Source: Desulfovibrionales bacterium (GTDB lineage Bacteria; Desulfobacterota; Desulfovibrionia; Desulfovibrionales; Desulfovibrionaceae). From it: a stretch of DNA of 54,887 nt. Below are positions 8,237 through 15,950 of the stretch, one piece after another. The position numbers and the translations under genes are program-made. The stretch spans positions 1 to 54,887 of the forward strand of contig JASGMV010000025.1 in the NCBI GenBank assembly GCA_030156255.1. Direction: 5' to 3'. Below the pieces are notes generated by a model. That model worked only from the letters and a program-made list of their open reading frames with translations. It searched no databases and was not told the origin of the DNA. Each line of letters opens with the position of its first letter. Position 1 is the stretch's first letter.

Positions 8237-8923
8237 ATGAAAGCAAGAGCGGCCTTTTCCATCTTCATTTTATTGGTTCTTGCGTCGTCCGCCGCGGCGC
8301 AAGACTTGCCCCAAGGCTTCGTCTATCTCGACCAGGTCGCACCCTCCATCCTGACGGAGCTCCGCTACGACACGCCGGACAACTTCCTGGGCCGCCCCGT
8401 GGACGGCTACCGGGCGCAGCGCGTCATCCTCACGCGCCAGGCGGCCCTTGCGCTGCAAAAGGTTCAGAAGTTCCTGGCGCCGTTCAACCTCGGCCTCAAG
8501 ATATTGGACGCCTACCGGCCGCAACAGGCGGTGGACCATTTCATTCGCTGGGCCAAGGACCTTGGGGATACGACCATGAAATGGAAATACTATCCCGACG
8601 TCGACAAGAAAAATCTTTTCCGGGACGGCTACATAGCCAGCCGGTCCGGCCACAGCCGAGGTTCGACCGTAGACTTGACCATCGTCTCCCTGGAAGAAAA
8701 AACCTTCGGGCAAGAATTGGACATGGGCTCGGGGTTCGACTTCTTCAGCCCCATGTCCTGGCCGGACAGCCCGCGGCCGACGCCGAGCCAACGAGCCCAC
8801 CGCGCGCTGCTCCGGTCGGCCATGGCCGGACAGGGCTTCCTTCCGTACGACAAGGAGTGGTGGCATTTCACCCTGAAACAGGAGCCCTTTCCGGAGACCT
8901 ACTTCAACTTCCCCGTCCAATAG
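8237..8923 (+). CDS. ddpX: D-alanyl-D-alanine dipeptidase, VanX/DdpX type
   Basis: This zinc enzyme hydrolyses D-Ala-D-Ala, in the cell-wall turnover or peptide-scavenging role known for DdpX. The 228-residue protein has a signal peptide (1-22, ending ASSAAAQD), so it should act in the periplasm. The VanX active site is complete: SGHSRGSTVD gives His139 and Asp146, and EWWH gives Glu207 and His210. The ligand spacing is the same as in VanX. DAYRP (91-95) is the conserved loop. No vanH/vanA-like genes are adjacent, so resistance is unlikely. It is the last gene of the YjbQ operon, with GGAGG before the ATG. Confidence 0.92.
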   Translation: MKARAAFSIFILLVLASSAAAQDLPQGFVYLDQVAPSILTELRYDTPDNFLGRPVDGYRAQRVILTRQAALALQKVQKFLAPFNLGLKILDAYRPQQAVDHFIRWAKDLGDTTMKWKYYPDVDKKNLFRDGYIASRSGHSRGSTVDLTIVSLEEKTFGQELDMGSGFDFFSPMSWPDSPRPTPSQRAHRALLRSAMAGQGFLPYDKEWWHFTLKQEPFPETYFNFPVQ

Positions 8924-8941
8924 CGTCGGGGTTCCTTGCCG

Positions 8942-8987
8942 CTGCGGCGGGCGGAAGTCTCACTTGAGGCCGCGCCGCCCGCCGCAG
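8942..8987 (+). terminator. Strong hairpin after ddpX
   Basis: A perfect 13-bp G/C-rich inverted repeat (8942-8954 with 8975-8987, CTGCGGCGGGCGG and its complement) with a 20-base loop begins 19 bases after the ddpX stop. There is no T run after it, so it may be a transcript-end stabiliser or a factor-assisted stop rather than a classic terminator. The rest of the 301-base gap (8924-9224) shows nothing else convincing. Confidence 0.5.
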
Positions 8988-9224
8988 TTCAGCTTGCAAA
9001 CGATTCAAGCTCTCGCTCCCGCAGGGGCGGCAACCTCCATTCTTTTTGGCGTCCGGGTCAGCAAAAACTTGAACATCTACCGCTAATCACGCTACATTCA
9101 CCGGGAACTTCCCCTTCTCCACGAAAGGCGGGCGATGCAACAGCGCGCCTGCTGCGCCCCGCTTTAGCCCGGGCGCAGCGCCGCCAGGAAAAAACGGCTC
9201 GGCGAGCCAAAGCCCGGAGGCGAC

Positions 9225-10268
9225 ATGAAGACATTGTCAGCGGTCCTGTTCCTGGGGCTCGCCTTGCCGCTGATCGCGGTCCAGTCGGCGCCCGCCCGCT
9301 CCCCCCTGGAGGGGAAAAACATTCTGTGGGTTGATTCCTACCATCAGGGGTACGCATGGAGCGACGGCATAGAACAGGGAATCCGCGAAACGCTCGCCGG
9401 GACCGGCGTCCGCTTGGACGTCTTTCGCATGGACACCAAGCGCCATCCCTCCGTAGCGGCCATGCGGCAGGCGGGAGAAAAGGCCCTTGCGGCCATCCAG
9501 CGCAAGCGCCCGGACGTGGTCATCGCTTCGGACGAAAACGCCCAGCGCTACCTCGTGACTCCCTATCTCATGAAGTCCGACCGGCCCGTAGTGTTCTGCG
9601 GCGTCAATTGGGACGCCTCGGTCTATGGGTATCCCACAAAACACATCACCGGCATGGTGGAGGTGGAGGGCGTTCTGGAGTTACGACAACTCTTGCGCAA
9701 AAGCGCCAAAGGGGACCGCGTCGGATTTATCGGCGGCGCCACCGCAACCATCGCCAAAATCGCGGACTACATCAACAGCCGCTACTTTCAAGGCGCTCTG
9801 AACGTATATCTCTTCCATAATTTCGAAGAGTTCAAAGAAGAGTTCCTGCGCGCTCAACAGGAAGTGGACCTCTTGTTCGTTCGCAGCTACGCGGGCGTCG
9901 CGGATTGGCCGGCCGAGGAGGCGGAATCCTTCGTACTGGCCAACACCCGCATCCCCACCGGGTCCCATCTGGACTTCATGGCCCCTTACGCCATTTACGT
10001 CATGAGCAAAGACCCGACGGAGCAAGGAGAATTCGCCGCTCAAACGGCGTTGAAAATCCTGCAGGGCGTCTCTCCGGCGGATATTCCGGTGGCTTACAAC
10101 AAGCGCGTCAAATTAACCGTCAACATGGACTTGGCCCTCGCCGCAAATGTCGTCGCTCCCATGTCCGTGCTGCGGGTCGCCACCATCTTCAGGCGGCCCA
10201 ACTCGGCGCCCGCGAAAGATTCCCATGACGCCGACGCCGAAGCTTCGAACAGAAATTTCGCGCAATGA
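9225..10268 (+). CDS. Periplasmic ABC-type substrate-binding protein (PF04392-like)
   Basis: The 347-residue protein looks like a family 1-type periplasmic binding protein of the ABC_sub_bind group (PF04392). It has a signal peptide (1-25, cut near APARS), then ILWVDSYHQGYAWSDGIEQGI and repeated Rossmann-like segments (RPDVVIASDENAQRYLV, RPVVFCGVNWD, GDRVGFIGGATATIAKIADYI). No transporter permease or ATPase genes are nearby. Instead, a hybrid sensor kinase starts 24 bases downstream. The likely role is as the periplasmic ligand-binding partner of that kinase. The ligand is unknown. GGAGG lies before the ATG. Confidence 0.82.
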   Translation: MKTLSAVLFLGLALPLIAVQSAPARSPLEGKNILWVDSYHQGYAWSDGIEQGIRETLAGTGVRLDVFRMDTKRHPSVAAMRQAGEKALAAIQRKRPDVVIASDENAQRYLVTPYLMKSDRPVVFCGVNWDASVYGYPTKHITGMVEVEGVLELRQLLRKSAKGDRVGFIGGATATIAKIADYINSRYFQGALNVYLFHNFEEFKEEFLRAQQEVDLLFVRSYAGVADWPAEEAESFVLANTRIPTGSHLDFMAPYAIYVMSKDPTEQGEFAAQTALKILQGVSPADIPVAYNKRVKLTVNMDLALAANVVAPMSVLRVATIFRRPNSAPAKDSHDADAEASNRNFAQ

Positions 10269-10292
10269 ACCGATACGGAAGGAGGTTGCGGG

Positions 10293-12620
10293 GTGCGTTT
10301 GCAAGTCAAGGTCAACATCATTTGCCTGGCTGTTTTGACCATCGTGGTCTGCTCCGCCGCCGCGGCCGGCGTCTGGACCATCGACAGGCTCGCTTACGAT
10401 CTGAACCGCAAGCTCCTCGCCTCCGAGGTGGACAACGTTCTGGACCGCATCCGGGAGAGTTACGACGTCCTGGAAACCAGCGGCGTTTCAAAAGTCGCAA
10501 GCTACGTCAAATCCGCCCAGGACGAACTGGTCGCCAATCTGGTCAAAAGCCAACGTCGATTTTTCGGCCGCATCATGATTCTCGAAGGGCCCGGCCGCGT
10601 GGTCTTCAATGAATCGCAAACGCCGCCTCCCCTGGACGCTCCGTGCATCCGGAAAATGATCCTTGAGAAGGAAGGAGACATGGAGTGCCGCTTCAACGAT
10701 AAAGACCGATTTTTCTTCTACCGCACCTTCACTCCGTGGGGGTGGCTCGTGGTCCTCTCCGTGTCAACGGATGAAATGTTCGCCATGCGCAGCTCATTTT
10801 TAGCCAATTCCGCCATCATCCTCACCCTGGGCTTGTTTCTGGGAGGTTTGGCGCTGGTCTGGTTCATGCGCAGCGTGGTGGGGCCTGTGCAGCAATTGGC
10901 CGAAACGGCTCTCGCCATCAGCAAAGGCGACTGGGACCGCAAACCGATCGTTCTCAAAACCGAGGACGAAATTTCGGAGCTGGCCCATGCTTTCTCCCTG
11001 ATGGCGAAAGAACTTCAAACCGCCCAGAGCGATCTGAAGCAACAGGCCCGGGAACTCCGCACGGCCAACGCCAACCTGACCCAGGAGGTGGCCGTGCGAA
11101 GCCGCGCGGAACGGGAGCTTTACACCTTGAACCGCGACCTGGAGCGCCTTGTCCAGCAGCGCACCGCCGACCTGGTCGGCAAGGCCGACGAACTGGAGGC
11201 CGCCAACAAGAAGCTGCTGGAAATGGACGAAATCAAGTCCGCCTTTCTCAACTCCGTATCGCACGAACTGCGCACTCCGCTGACCTCCGTGCTGGGATTC
11301 ACCAAGCTCATCAGCCGGGACTTCATCAAGCATTTCGACTCATTGTCGCAGGAAGAGGCCTCCTTGCGACAACAGGCCAAACGCATCCTGGACAACCTGA
11401 AGATCATCGAGCACGAAGGCGAACGGCTGACCCGCATGATCAATGAATTTCTCGACCTGACGCGCATCGAATCGGGTCGCGTGGAATGGAGCGACCGCGA
11501 CCTCTGCCTCGATGAAATCCTGCGCCAGACGGTGAACAGCGTGGGCGGCCTCTTCGCCCAGAAACCCCAGATCCGGCTCGTCGCCGACATCCCCGACGAT
11601 CTGCCGCGGCTGTATGCGGACCCCGACCGCCTTGAGCAGGTCTTCATCAACCTGTTGAACAACGCGGCGAAATTCACGCACCAAGGCAGCGTGACCATCA
11701 CCGCGCGGGAGGTTGGAAACGACGTGTACATCTCCGTAGCGGACACGGGGGAGGGGATTCCGCAAGAGGAGCTGGACAAAATCTTCGACAAATTCCACCA
11801 GGTCCGCATGCCCGACACCCGGGAGCAAAAACCTCCGGGAACCGGCCTGGGATTGGCGATTTGCAAGCAGATCGCGACGCACTACGGCGGCGACATTCAA
11901 GTGGAGTCGCGCCTTGGCCGCGGCAGCGTCTTCACCGTGACGCTGCCCGCCTTTCGCCAGAATCAAGCTGCGCTCCAGGACGCAACGGAGTTCCTCGACG
12001 GAGAGGGGCCCCTCATTCTGGTGGTGGACGACGAGCCGGCCATTCGCACGTTCCTATCCCAATTTCTGCACGAGGCCGGCTACCGGGTCTTCACCGCTCC
12101 GGACGGCCCCAGCGCCTTGGAAAAAGCCAGGCGGCTCCGGCCGGACCTCGTCACCCTGGACATCATGATGCCTGGCATGAGCGGGCGCGAGGTCATCTCC
12201 AGAATGCGGCGAGACCCGGAGCTGGCCCACGCCCCCATCCTGGTCATCACCATGCTACGGGAGTTTCAAAGCAACGACGTGGAGGCGGCCCTGGCCAAAC
12301 CCATTGACGAAGCGCTCTTGCTGGATACCGTGCACAGCCTGCTCAATCGCCGCAGCGCCAGCCGGCCGGCCATCGCCATGACCCGCAACGGCCCCGAGGA
12401 CTTGAGCCCCTACATGGCCCTGGCCCAAGGCGAAATCCTGCATTGCCGGGAGGAAGAGATGTGGCGGCGCATCAAGGCCGGCTTCGAAGGGGCGGTGATC
12501 CTGCCGGCATGGGCCGCCAGGGTCGTGGACCTCTCGGTGCTGGCGGCCTACGAAAAGGTGCACCTGATCATTCTGCCCGACCCGCAGTCCCGCGGAGAGG
12601 CGAACGGATCCACGAAGTAG
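10293..12620 (+). CDS. Hybrid sensor histidine kinase with receiver and extra C-terminal domain
   Basis: This inner-membrane kinase has 775 residues: membrane segment (about 8-30), short periplasmic domain (about 31-165), second membrane segment (about 170-192), HAMP, coiled coil, HisKA with phosphoacceptor His324 in [10 protein letters not shown], HATPase (N-box NLLNNAAKF, DTGEGIP, GTGLGLAI) and a receiver domain (573-688, phosphoacceptor Asp623, Lys669). A tail of about 85 residues (691-775) follows that I do not recognise; it includes GEILHCREEEMWRRIKAGFEGA. Start is GTG with AAGGAGG upstream. It forms a two-gene unit with the binding protein at 9225-10268, which is likely its sensor input. 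No HPt protein is seen nearby. Confidence 0.9.
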   Translation: MRLQVKVNIICLAVLTIVVCSAAAAGVWTIDRLAYDLNRKLLASEVDNVLDRIRESYDVLETSGVSKVASYVKSAQDELVANLVKSQRRFFGRIMILEGPGRVVFNESQTPPPLDAPCIRKMILEKEGDMECRFNDKDRFFFYRTFTPWGWLVVLSVSTDEMFAMRSSFLANSAIILTLGLFLGGLALVWFMRSVVGPVQQLAETALAISKGDWDRKPIVLKTEDEISELAHAFSLMAKELQTAQSDLKQQARELRTANANLTQEVAVRSRAERELYTLNRDLERLVQQRTADLVGKADELEAANKKLLEMDEIKSAFLNSVSHELRTPLTSVLGFTKLISRDFIKHFDSLSQEEASLRQQAKRILDNLKIIEHEGERLTRMINEFLDLTRIESGRVEWSDRDLCLDEILRQTVNSVGGLFAQKPQIRLVADIPDDLPRLYADPDRLEQVFINLLNNAAKFTHQGSVTITAREVGNDVYISVADTGEGIPQEELDKIFDKFHQVRMPDTREQKPPGTGLGLAICKQIATHYGGDIQVESRLGRGSVFTVTLPAFRQNQAALQDATEFLDGEGPLILVVDDEPAIRTFLSQFLHEAGYRVFTAPDGPSALEKARRLRPDLVTLDIMMPGMSGREVISRMRRDPELAHAPILVITMLREFQSNDVEAALAKPIDEALLLDTVHSLLNRRSASRPAIAMTRNGPEDLSPYMALAQGEILHCREEEMWRRIKAGFEGAVILPAWAARVVDLSVLAAYEKVHLIILPDPQSRGEANGSTK

Positions 12621-12653
12621 CAAGCATCGAGTCGGGGAAACGCCGTTCGCAGG

Positions 12654-12977
12654 CTATATCCCGGGAAGAAGAGGCTGGCGGCGGCGGTCCCTGCGGCGGG
12701 CGACGGTTTCGGGGGAGGCTCCCAACCGGAACGGCCAAAGCGGGCACAGGCCCTTGCCCTCGCAGGTTCGTATTTCCGTACGGTTCCCGCCGGCGCAATG
12801 CAGGCAAAATCGCCGAATCGCCCGCACCAGCGTCCGTTTCTCCATCTCCCTGCAATCCCGAAAGGCGTGCAGAGCGCAGGACGCGGCGCTGCAGCGCGCC
12901 ACCTCCGAACGCTGGTCGCCCATGCACTCCAGGCATTGGCGGCGAATTCTTTCACACGGCTTCTGTTTCAAGGACAT
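12654..12977 (-). CDS. Small Cys-rich protein with two zinc-ribbon-like repeats
   Basis: The 107-residue product has two similar units: IRRQC15-x2-C18-x10-C29-x4-C34 and IRRFC58-x2-C61-x10-C72-x5-C78, each ending in a [HW]xFR-like segment. This is a recognisable but uncharacterised family in Desulfovibrio-type and phage genomes, probably binding Zn or a similar metal. The C-terminus is basic (RRRDRRR), which would suit nucleic-acid contact, but that is inference. No clear ribosome binding site precedes the ATG. It follows the 45-residue gene by 33 bases, so coupled expression is likely. It is convergent with the hybrid kinase gene. Confidence 0.72.
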   Translation of the reverse strand: MSLKQKPCERIRRQCLECMGDQRSEVARCSAASCALHAFRDCREMEKRTLVRAIRRFCLHCAGGNRTEIRTCEGKGLCPLWPFRLGASPETVARRRDRRRQPLLPGI

Positions 12978-13010
12978 GGCGGGCGGACGCCCTCCCAGCG
13001 GGCGAGCCCG

Positions 13011-13148
13011 CTACGCCTTACGGACTTCCATCCACCCTGAGGCGTAAGACCGGGTGTGCCGTTCGCACATCAGCTTCAGGAACAGCAGGTCGTCGCCCAC
13101 CTGAATCACTATTTCCTTGCCTTTGTCCACGTGAACCAATTGATACAT
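13011..13148 (-). CDS. Small conserved-looking protein, 45 residues
   Basis: This short gene encodes 45 residues, starting MYQLVHVDKGKEIVIQVGDD and ending WMEVRKA. An ideal GAAGGAG lies seven bases before the ATG, and codon use is GC-rich at third positions like its neighbours. The pattern of alternating hydrophobic residues suggests a small beta-rich fold. It has no signal peptide or metal motif. I think similar small proteins exist in Desulfovibrio, but I cannot name the family. It sits between the response regulator and the Cys-rich protein, all on the minus strand. Confidence 0.7.
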   Translation of the reverse strand: MYQLVHVDKGKEIVIQVGDDLLFLKLMCERHTRSYASGWMEVRKA

Positions 13149-13252
13149 GTCGACTCCTTCTCTGCATCGCCTTCCGGAACCGGAAAGCTTTTCGCTATCC
13201 TTTCTTCCTTGCTTGCGACGTGTTCAGCCGCGCCTCCGAGAGATCGGCTCGA

Positions 13253-13633
13253 TCAACAAAAAAAGCTCTCCACCAGCCGGATAATGTCCTCGGGATCGAA
13301 AGGTTTGGTTATATAGCGCCGAGCCCCGGCGGCCAACCCCCGAAGGCGGTCGCTCTGCTGGTCGCGGGCCGTGAGCAGCACGATGTAGCAGGAGCTTGCG
13401 GCCTCGCCCAGGCCGTCCACCCGTCGGCAAACCTCGAAACCGTCCATGCCGGGCATCATCACGTCCAGTAAGACAAGAGCCGGCTGTTCCTGCTCGATGA
13501 GCCGGAGGCCGTCTTCCCCATTGCCGGCCGTCAGGACCTCAAACTCCAGGTCCTCCCGCACCGTCTCCAACGTCTGCTCCAACAAGCGGCGGACATTGGA
13601 ATCATCGTCCACGATCAACACCTTCCTGGACAC
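13253..13633 (-). CDS. Single-domain response regulator (CheY-like)
   Basis: The 126-residue protein is one receiver domain with no output domain. Key residues are visible: the acidic pair in VDDDSN, phosphoacceptor Asp in LLDVMMPGMDG, Thr in LLTARD and Lys in YITKPFDPED. It would act by protein contact or as a phosphorelay intermediate. It starts with GTG, with AAGGATG upstream, and lies about 130 bases after the acyl-CoA ligase stop on the same strand. Its cognate kinase is not evident; the hybrid kinase at 10293-12620 is the nearest candidate. Confidence 0.9.
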   Translation of the reverse strand: MSRKVLIVDDDSNVRRLLEQTLETVREDLEFEVLTAGNGEDGLRLIEQEQPALVLLDVMMPGMDGFEVCRRVDGLGEAASSCYIVLLTARDQQSDRLRGLAAGARRYITKPFDPEDIIRLVESFFC

Positions 13634-13765
13634 GGGCCATCATCCTTCGTTCGCATTTGAAATTGAAGCATCATGGCCCCAAGCAGCAACCCCGGTCAAG
13701 TCCAAACAGCATTCCGCCTCCGGCGGCCTGAAGGCGGGCGGACGCCTCACGCAAGTCGCTCCAAC

Positions 13766-15430
13766 TTATTTTTCCGCCCGCGCTTCATCCCGAAGGACCC
13801 GGCGCAAAATTTTGCCCACGTGGGATTTCGGCAGGCAGTCGCGAATCTCGACTTCCCGGGGGGTCTTATAATTCGCCAGCCTGCGCCGGCAAAAAGAGCG
13901 GATGTCCACAGGCGCCGCATGGCTTCCCGGCTTGAGCACCACAAAAGCCTTGACCGTTTCGCCCCGCCTTCCATGTTTGACGCCCACCACCACGGCCTCC
14001 GCCACCTCTTCGTGCCGATACAAAACTTCTTCGATCTCCCGCGGATAGATATTGAATCCGCCGGAAATGATAAGATCCTTCTTGCGGTCCACGATGAAGA
14101 AGTACCCTTCTTCGTCCATGACCGCCACGTCACCGGTCAGCAACCAGCCGTCTTTCACGGCCTGGGCGTCGTCTTCGGGCCTGCCCCAGTATCCTTTCAT
14201 GACCTGGGGGCCCCTGATGGCCAGCTCGCCCGGCATGCCGGGCGGCAAAGGCTCCATGCTCCCCTCGGCCACGACCTTGGCGTCGGTGTCGGGAAACGGC
14301 AGACCGATCGAGCCCGACTTGCGTTTGCCCTCCAGCGGATTGATGTGGGTCACGGGCGACGTCTCGGACAAGCCGTACCCTTCGATCACCTTGGCGCCCG
14401 TGGATTCCTCGAACCGGCGAAGCACTTCCTCCGGCAGCGGCGCCGAACCGGAGATGCAATAGCGCAGGTAGGAAAAATCCATCTTCGAAAAACCCTTCTG
14501 TTGCATCAAGGCCGTGTAAACGGACGGTGCGCCCGGGAAAACAGTGGGCCGGACCCGCTGCATGGTTTCCAGCAACTCCGAAGGAACGAACCGGGGCGTC
14601 GGAGCCAGGGTCGCCGCCAGGGACGTGGGGAAATTCAGGCACACGGTCAGGCCGTACACGTGGAAATAGGGTAAGATTCCCAAAAAAACCTCGGGATCGT
14701 GCCCCACGGCGTGCAGCACCGTCCGGCATTGCTGGGTGTTCACGGACAGGTTGCGGTGGGTGAGCATGCATCCTTTGGGCGTCCCCGTGGTGCCGCCGGT
14801 ATATTGCAGTACGGCCAAGTCCTCGGCGGGGTCGATGTCCGGGCAGCTGTAGCGGGCTTTGCCGCGCGCAAGTTTCTTCAGCCGCTCCACGCCCCGGCCG
14901 TAGGGGACGTCCGGCAGCCGGCCTTCGCGCTTGAGGCGAAACCTGGCCAACTGCCCGAAGGGGAACCGCAAATCGTCCGGAATGGAAAAGCAAAAGAACT
15001 GCTCCACCGGAATCGTCCCCCGCAAAGGCGCGATCTTGGGCCACAGCATGTCCAGCAGAATCATGAACCGGGCGCCGGAGTCTTTCAAAATCCGGGTCAG
15101 TTCATGCTCCATGTACAACGGACTGACCATGACCACCGTCCCGCCTGCCTTGAGCACGCCCCAATAAGAGAGAATCGTGGACGGCAGGTTGGGCGCCATG
15201 ACGGCCACACGATCGCCCTTGGCCAGTCCATGGGCCTTCAGCCCGGCGGCCAGAGCTTCGCAACGGGCCAGAAGCTTGCGGTAACTCGTGCGGCGATTGC
15301 GAAAGACGATGGCCGTTCGATCCGGATGGTCGGCGGCAGCGTTGTCCAGAAGCTGAAACAACGGGCCTTCGGTATAATGGACGCTCGCAGGGACGTTCGT
15401 GTCGTAACTGGACAGCCACGGCCGCTCCAT
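13766..15430 (-). CDS. Long-chain fatty acid-CoA ligase (AMP-forming)
   Basis: This ANL-superfamily enzyme activates a fatty acid to its adenylate and then its CoA thioester. The 554-residue product has the AMP-binding P-loop YTGGTTGTPKG (210-220), the YGLSETSP motif, and the hinge/C-terminal region TGDVAVMDEEGYFFIVDRKK followed by the catalytic Lys in SHVGKILRR. These fit FadD-like ligases. The frame is open 130 codons further upstream, but ATG at 15430 has AGGAAC at good distance and begins the family similarity, so the longer start is rejected. It is divergent from hypF. Exact chain-length preference cannot be read from sequence. Confidence 0.9.
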   Translation of the reverse strand: MERPWLSSYDTNVPASVHYTEGPLFQLLDNAAADHPDRTAIVFRNRRTSYRKLLARCEALAAGLKAHGLAKGDRVAVMAPNLPSTILSYWGVLKAGGTVVMVSPLYMEHELTRILKDSGARFMILLDMLWPKIAPLRGTIPVEQFFCFSIPDDLRFPFGQLARFRLKREGRLPDVPYGRGVERLKKLARGKARYSCPDIDPAEDLAVLQYTGGTTGTPKGCMLTHRNLSVNTQQCRTVLHAVGHDPEVFLGILPYFHVYGLTVCLNFPTSLAATLAPTPRFVPSELLETMQRVRPTVFPGAPSVYTALMQQKGFSKMDFSYLRYCISGSAPLPEEVLRRFEESTGAKVIEGYGLSETSPVTHINPLEGKRKSGSIGLPFPDTDAKVVAEGSMEPLPPGMPGELAIRGPQVMKGYWGRPEDDAQAVKDGWLLTGDVAVMDEEGYFFIVDRKKDLIISGGFNIYPREIEEVLYRHEEVAEAVVVGVKHGRRGETVKAFVVLKPGSHAAPVDIRSFCRRRLANYKTPREVEIRDCLPKSHVGKILRRVLRDEARAEK

Positions 15431-15651
15431 AGTTCCTCCCAATTGGAAACGAGATGCGCAGAAACCTACAGGCTGGAGAAGCCAGTAGATCGAGAATCGC
15501 TTGCGCTGCGTCGCGCCCTGCCTGATACCCGATATCCACCCGCCCCTCAACTCTTTTGGTTTGGAGAGCCCGTGGTCCGCTCCCACATCGCATCGTAGAG
15601 AGACGTCGGCGGCGTGCTGCAGCGCGTCGAACATATTGGGAGCCCGGCAAG

Positions 15652-15679
15652 CGTCAGGGCGAACCGCCTCGCCCTGACG
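15652..15679. repeat. Perfect 11-bp hairpin in the fadD-hypF intergenic region
   Basis: CGTCAGGGCGA (15652-15662) and its exact complement (15669-15679) flank a 6-base loop. No T run follows on either strand. It lies in the middle of a 520-base stretch (15431-15950) in which I see no protein gene, tRNA or clear promoter. It could be part of a leader RNA or small RNA. Confidence 0.5.
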
Positions 15680-15950
15680 AAACAAGACGGCCCCGGCGCA
15701 GGTCGATTCGTTGAAGCTCCAGCCCAGGAGTATCGAGGGACAAACGGCCCGATGCGCTCGGTGCGTCCGCATGGTCTCCGTCTTGCCCTTGCATCGCTGC
15801 GCGCCTCCCGCACTTTGCATATCCTGAGCGGATGGGAATAAAAGCCCCGGCCCCGCAACGCGCTGTGCGGAACCGGCGCGACGCGTTCGCCGGACGGCGT
15901 CTTCACGCTGCGCGGTTGCCAGATCCGAGCGCCGGAGGTATCCTCAAACC

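Noticed and set aside
7482-8923. Vancomycin-resistance cluster
   Set aside because: A VanX-type dipeptidase is present but no VanH- or VanA-like gene accompanies it; neighbours are YjbQ and PHP proteins.
15431-15820. N-terminal extension of the acyl-CoA ligase
   Set aside because: The frame is open for 130 more codons, but family similarity starts at the ATG at 15430, which has its own ribosome binding site.
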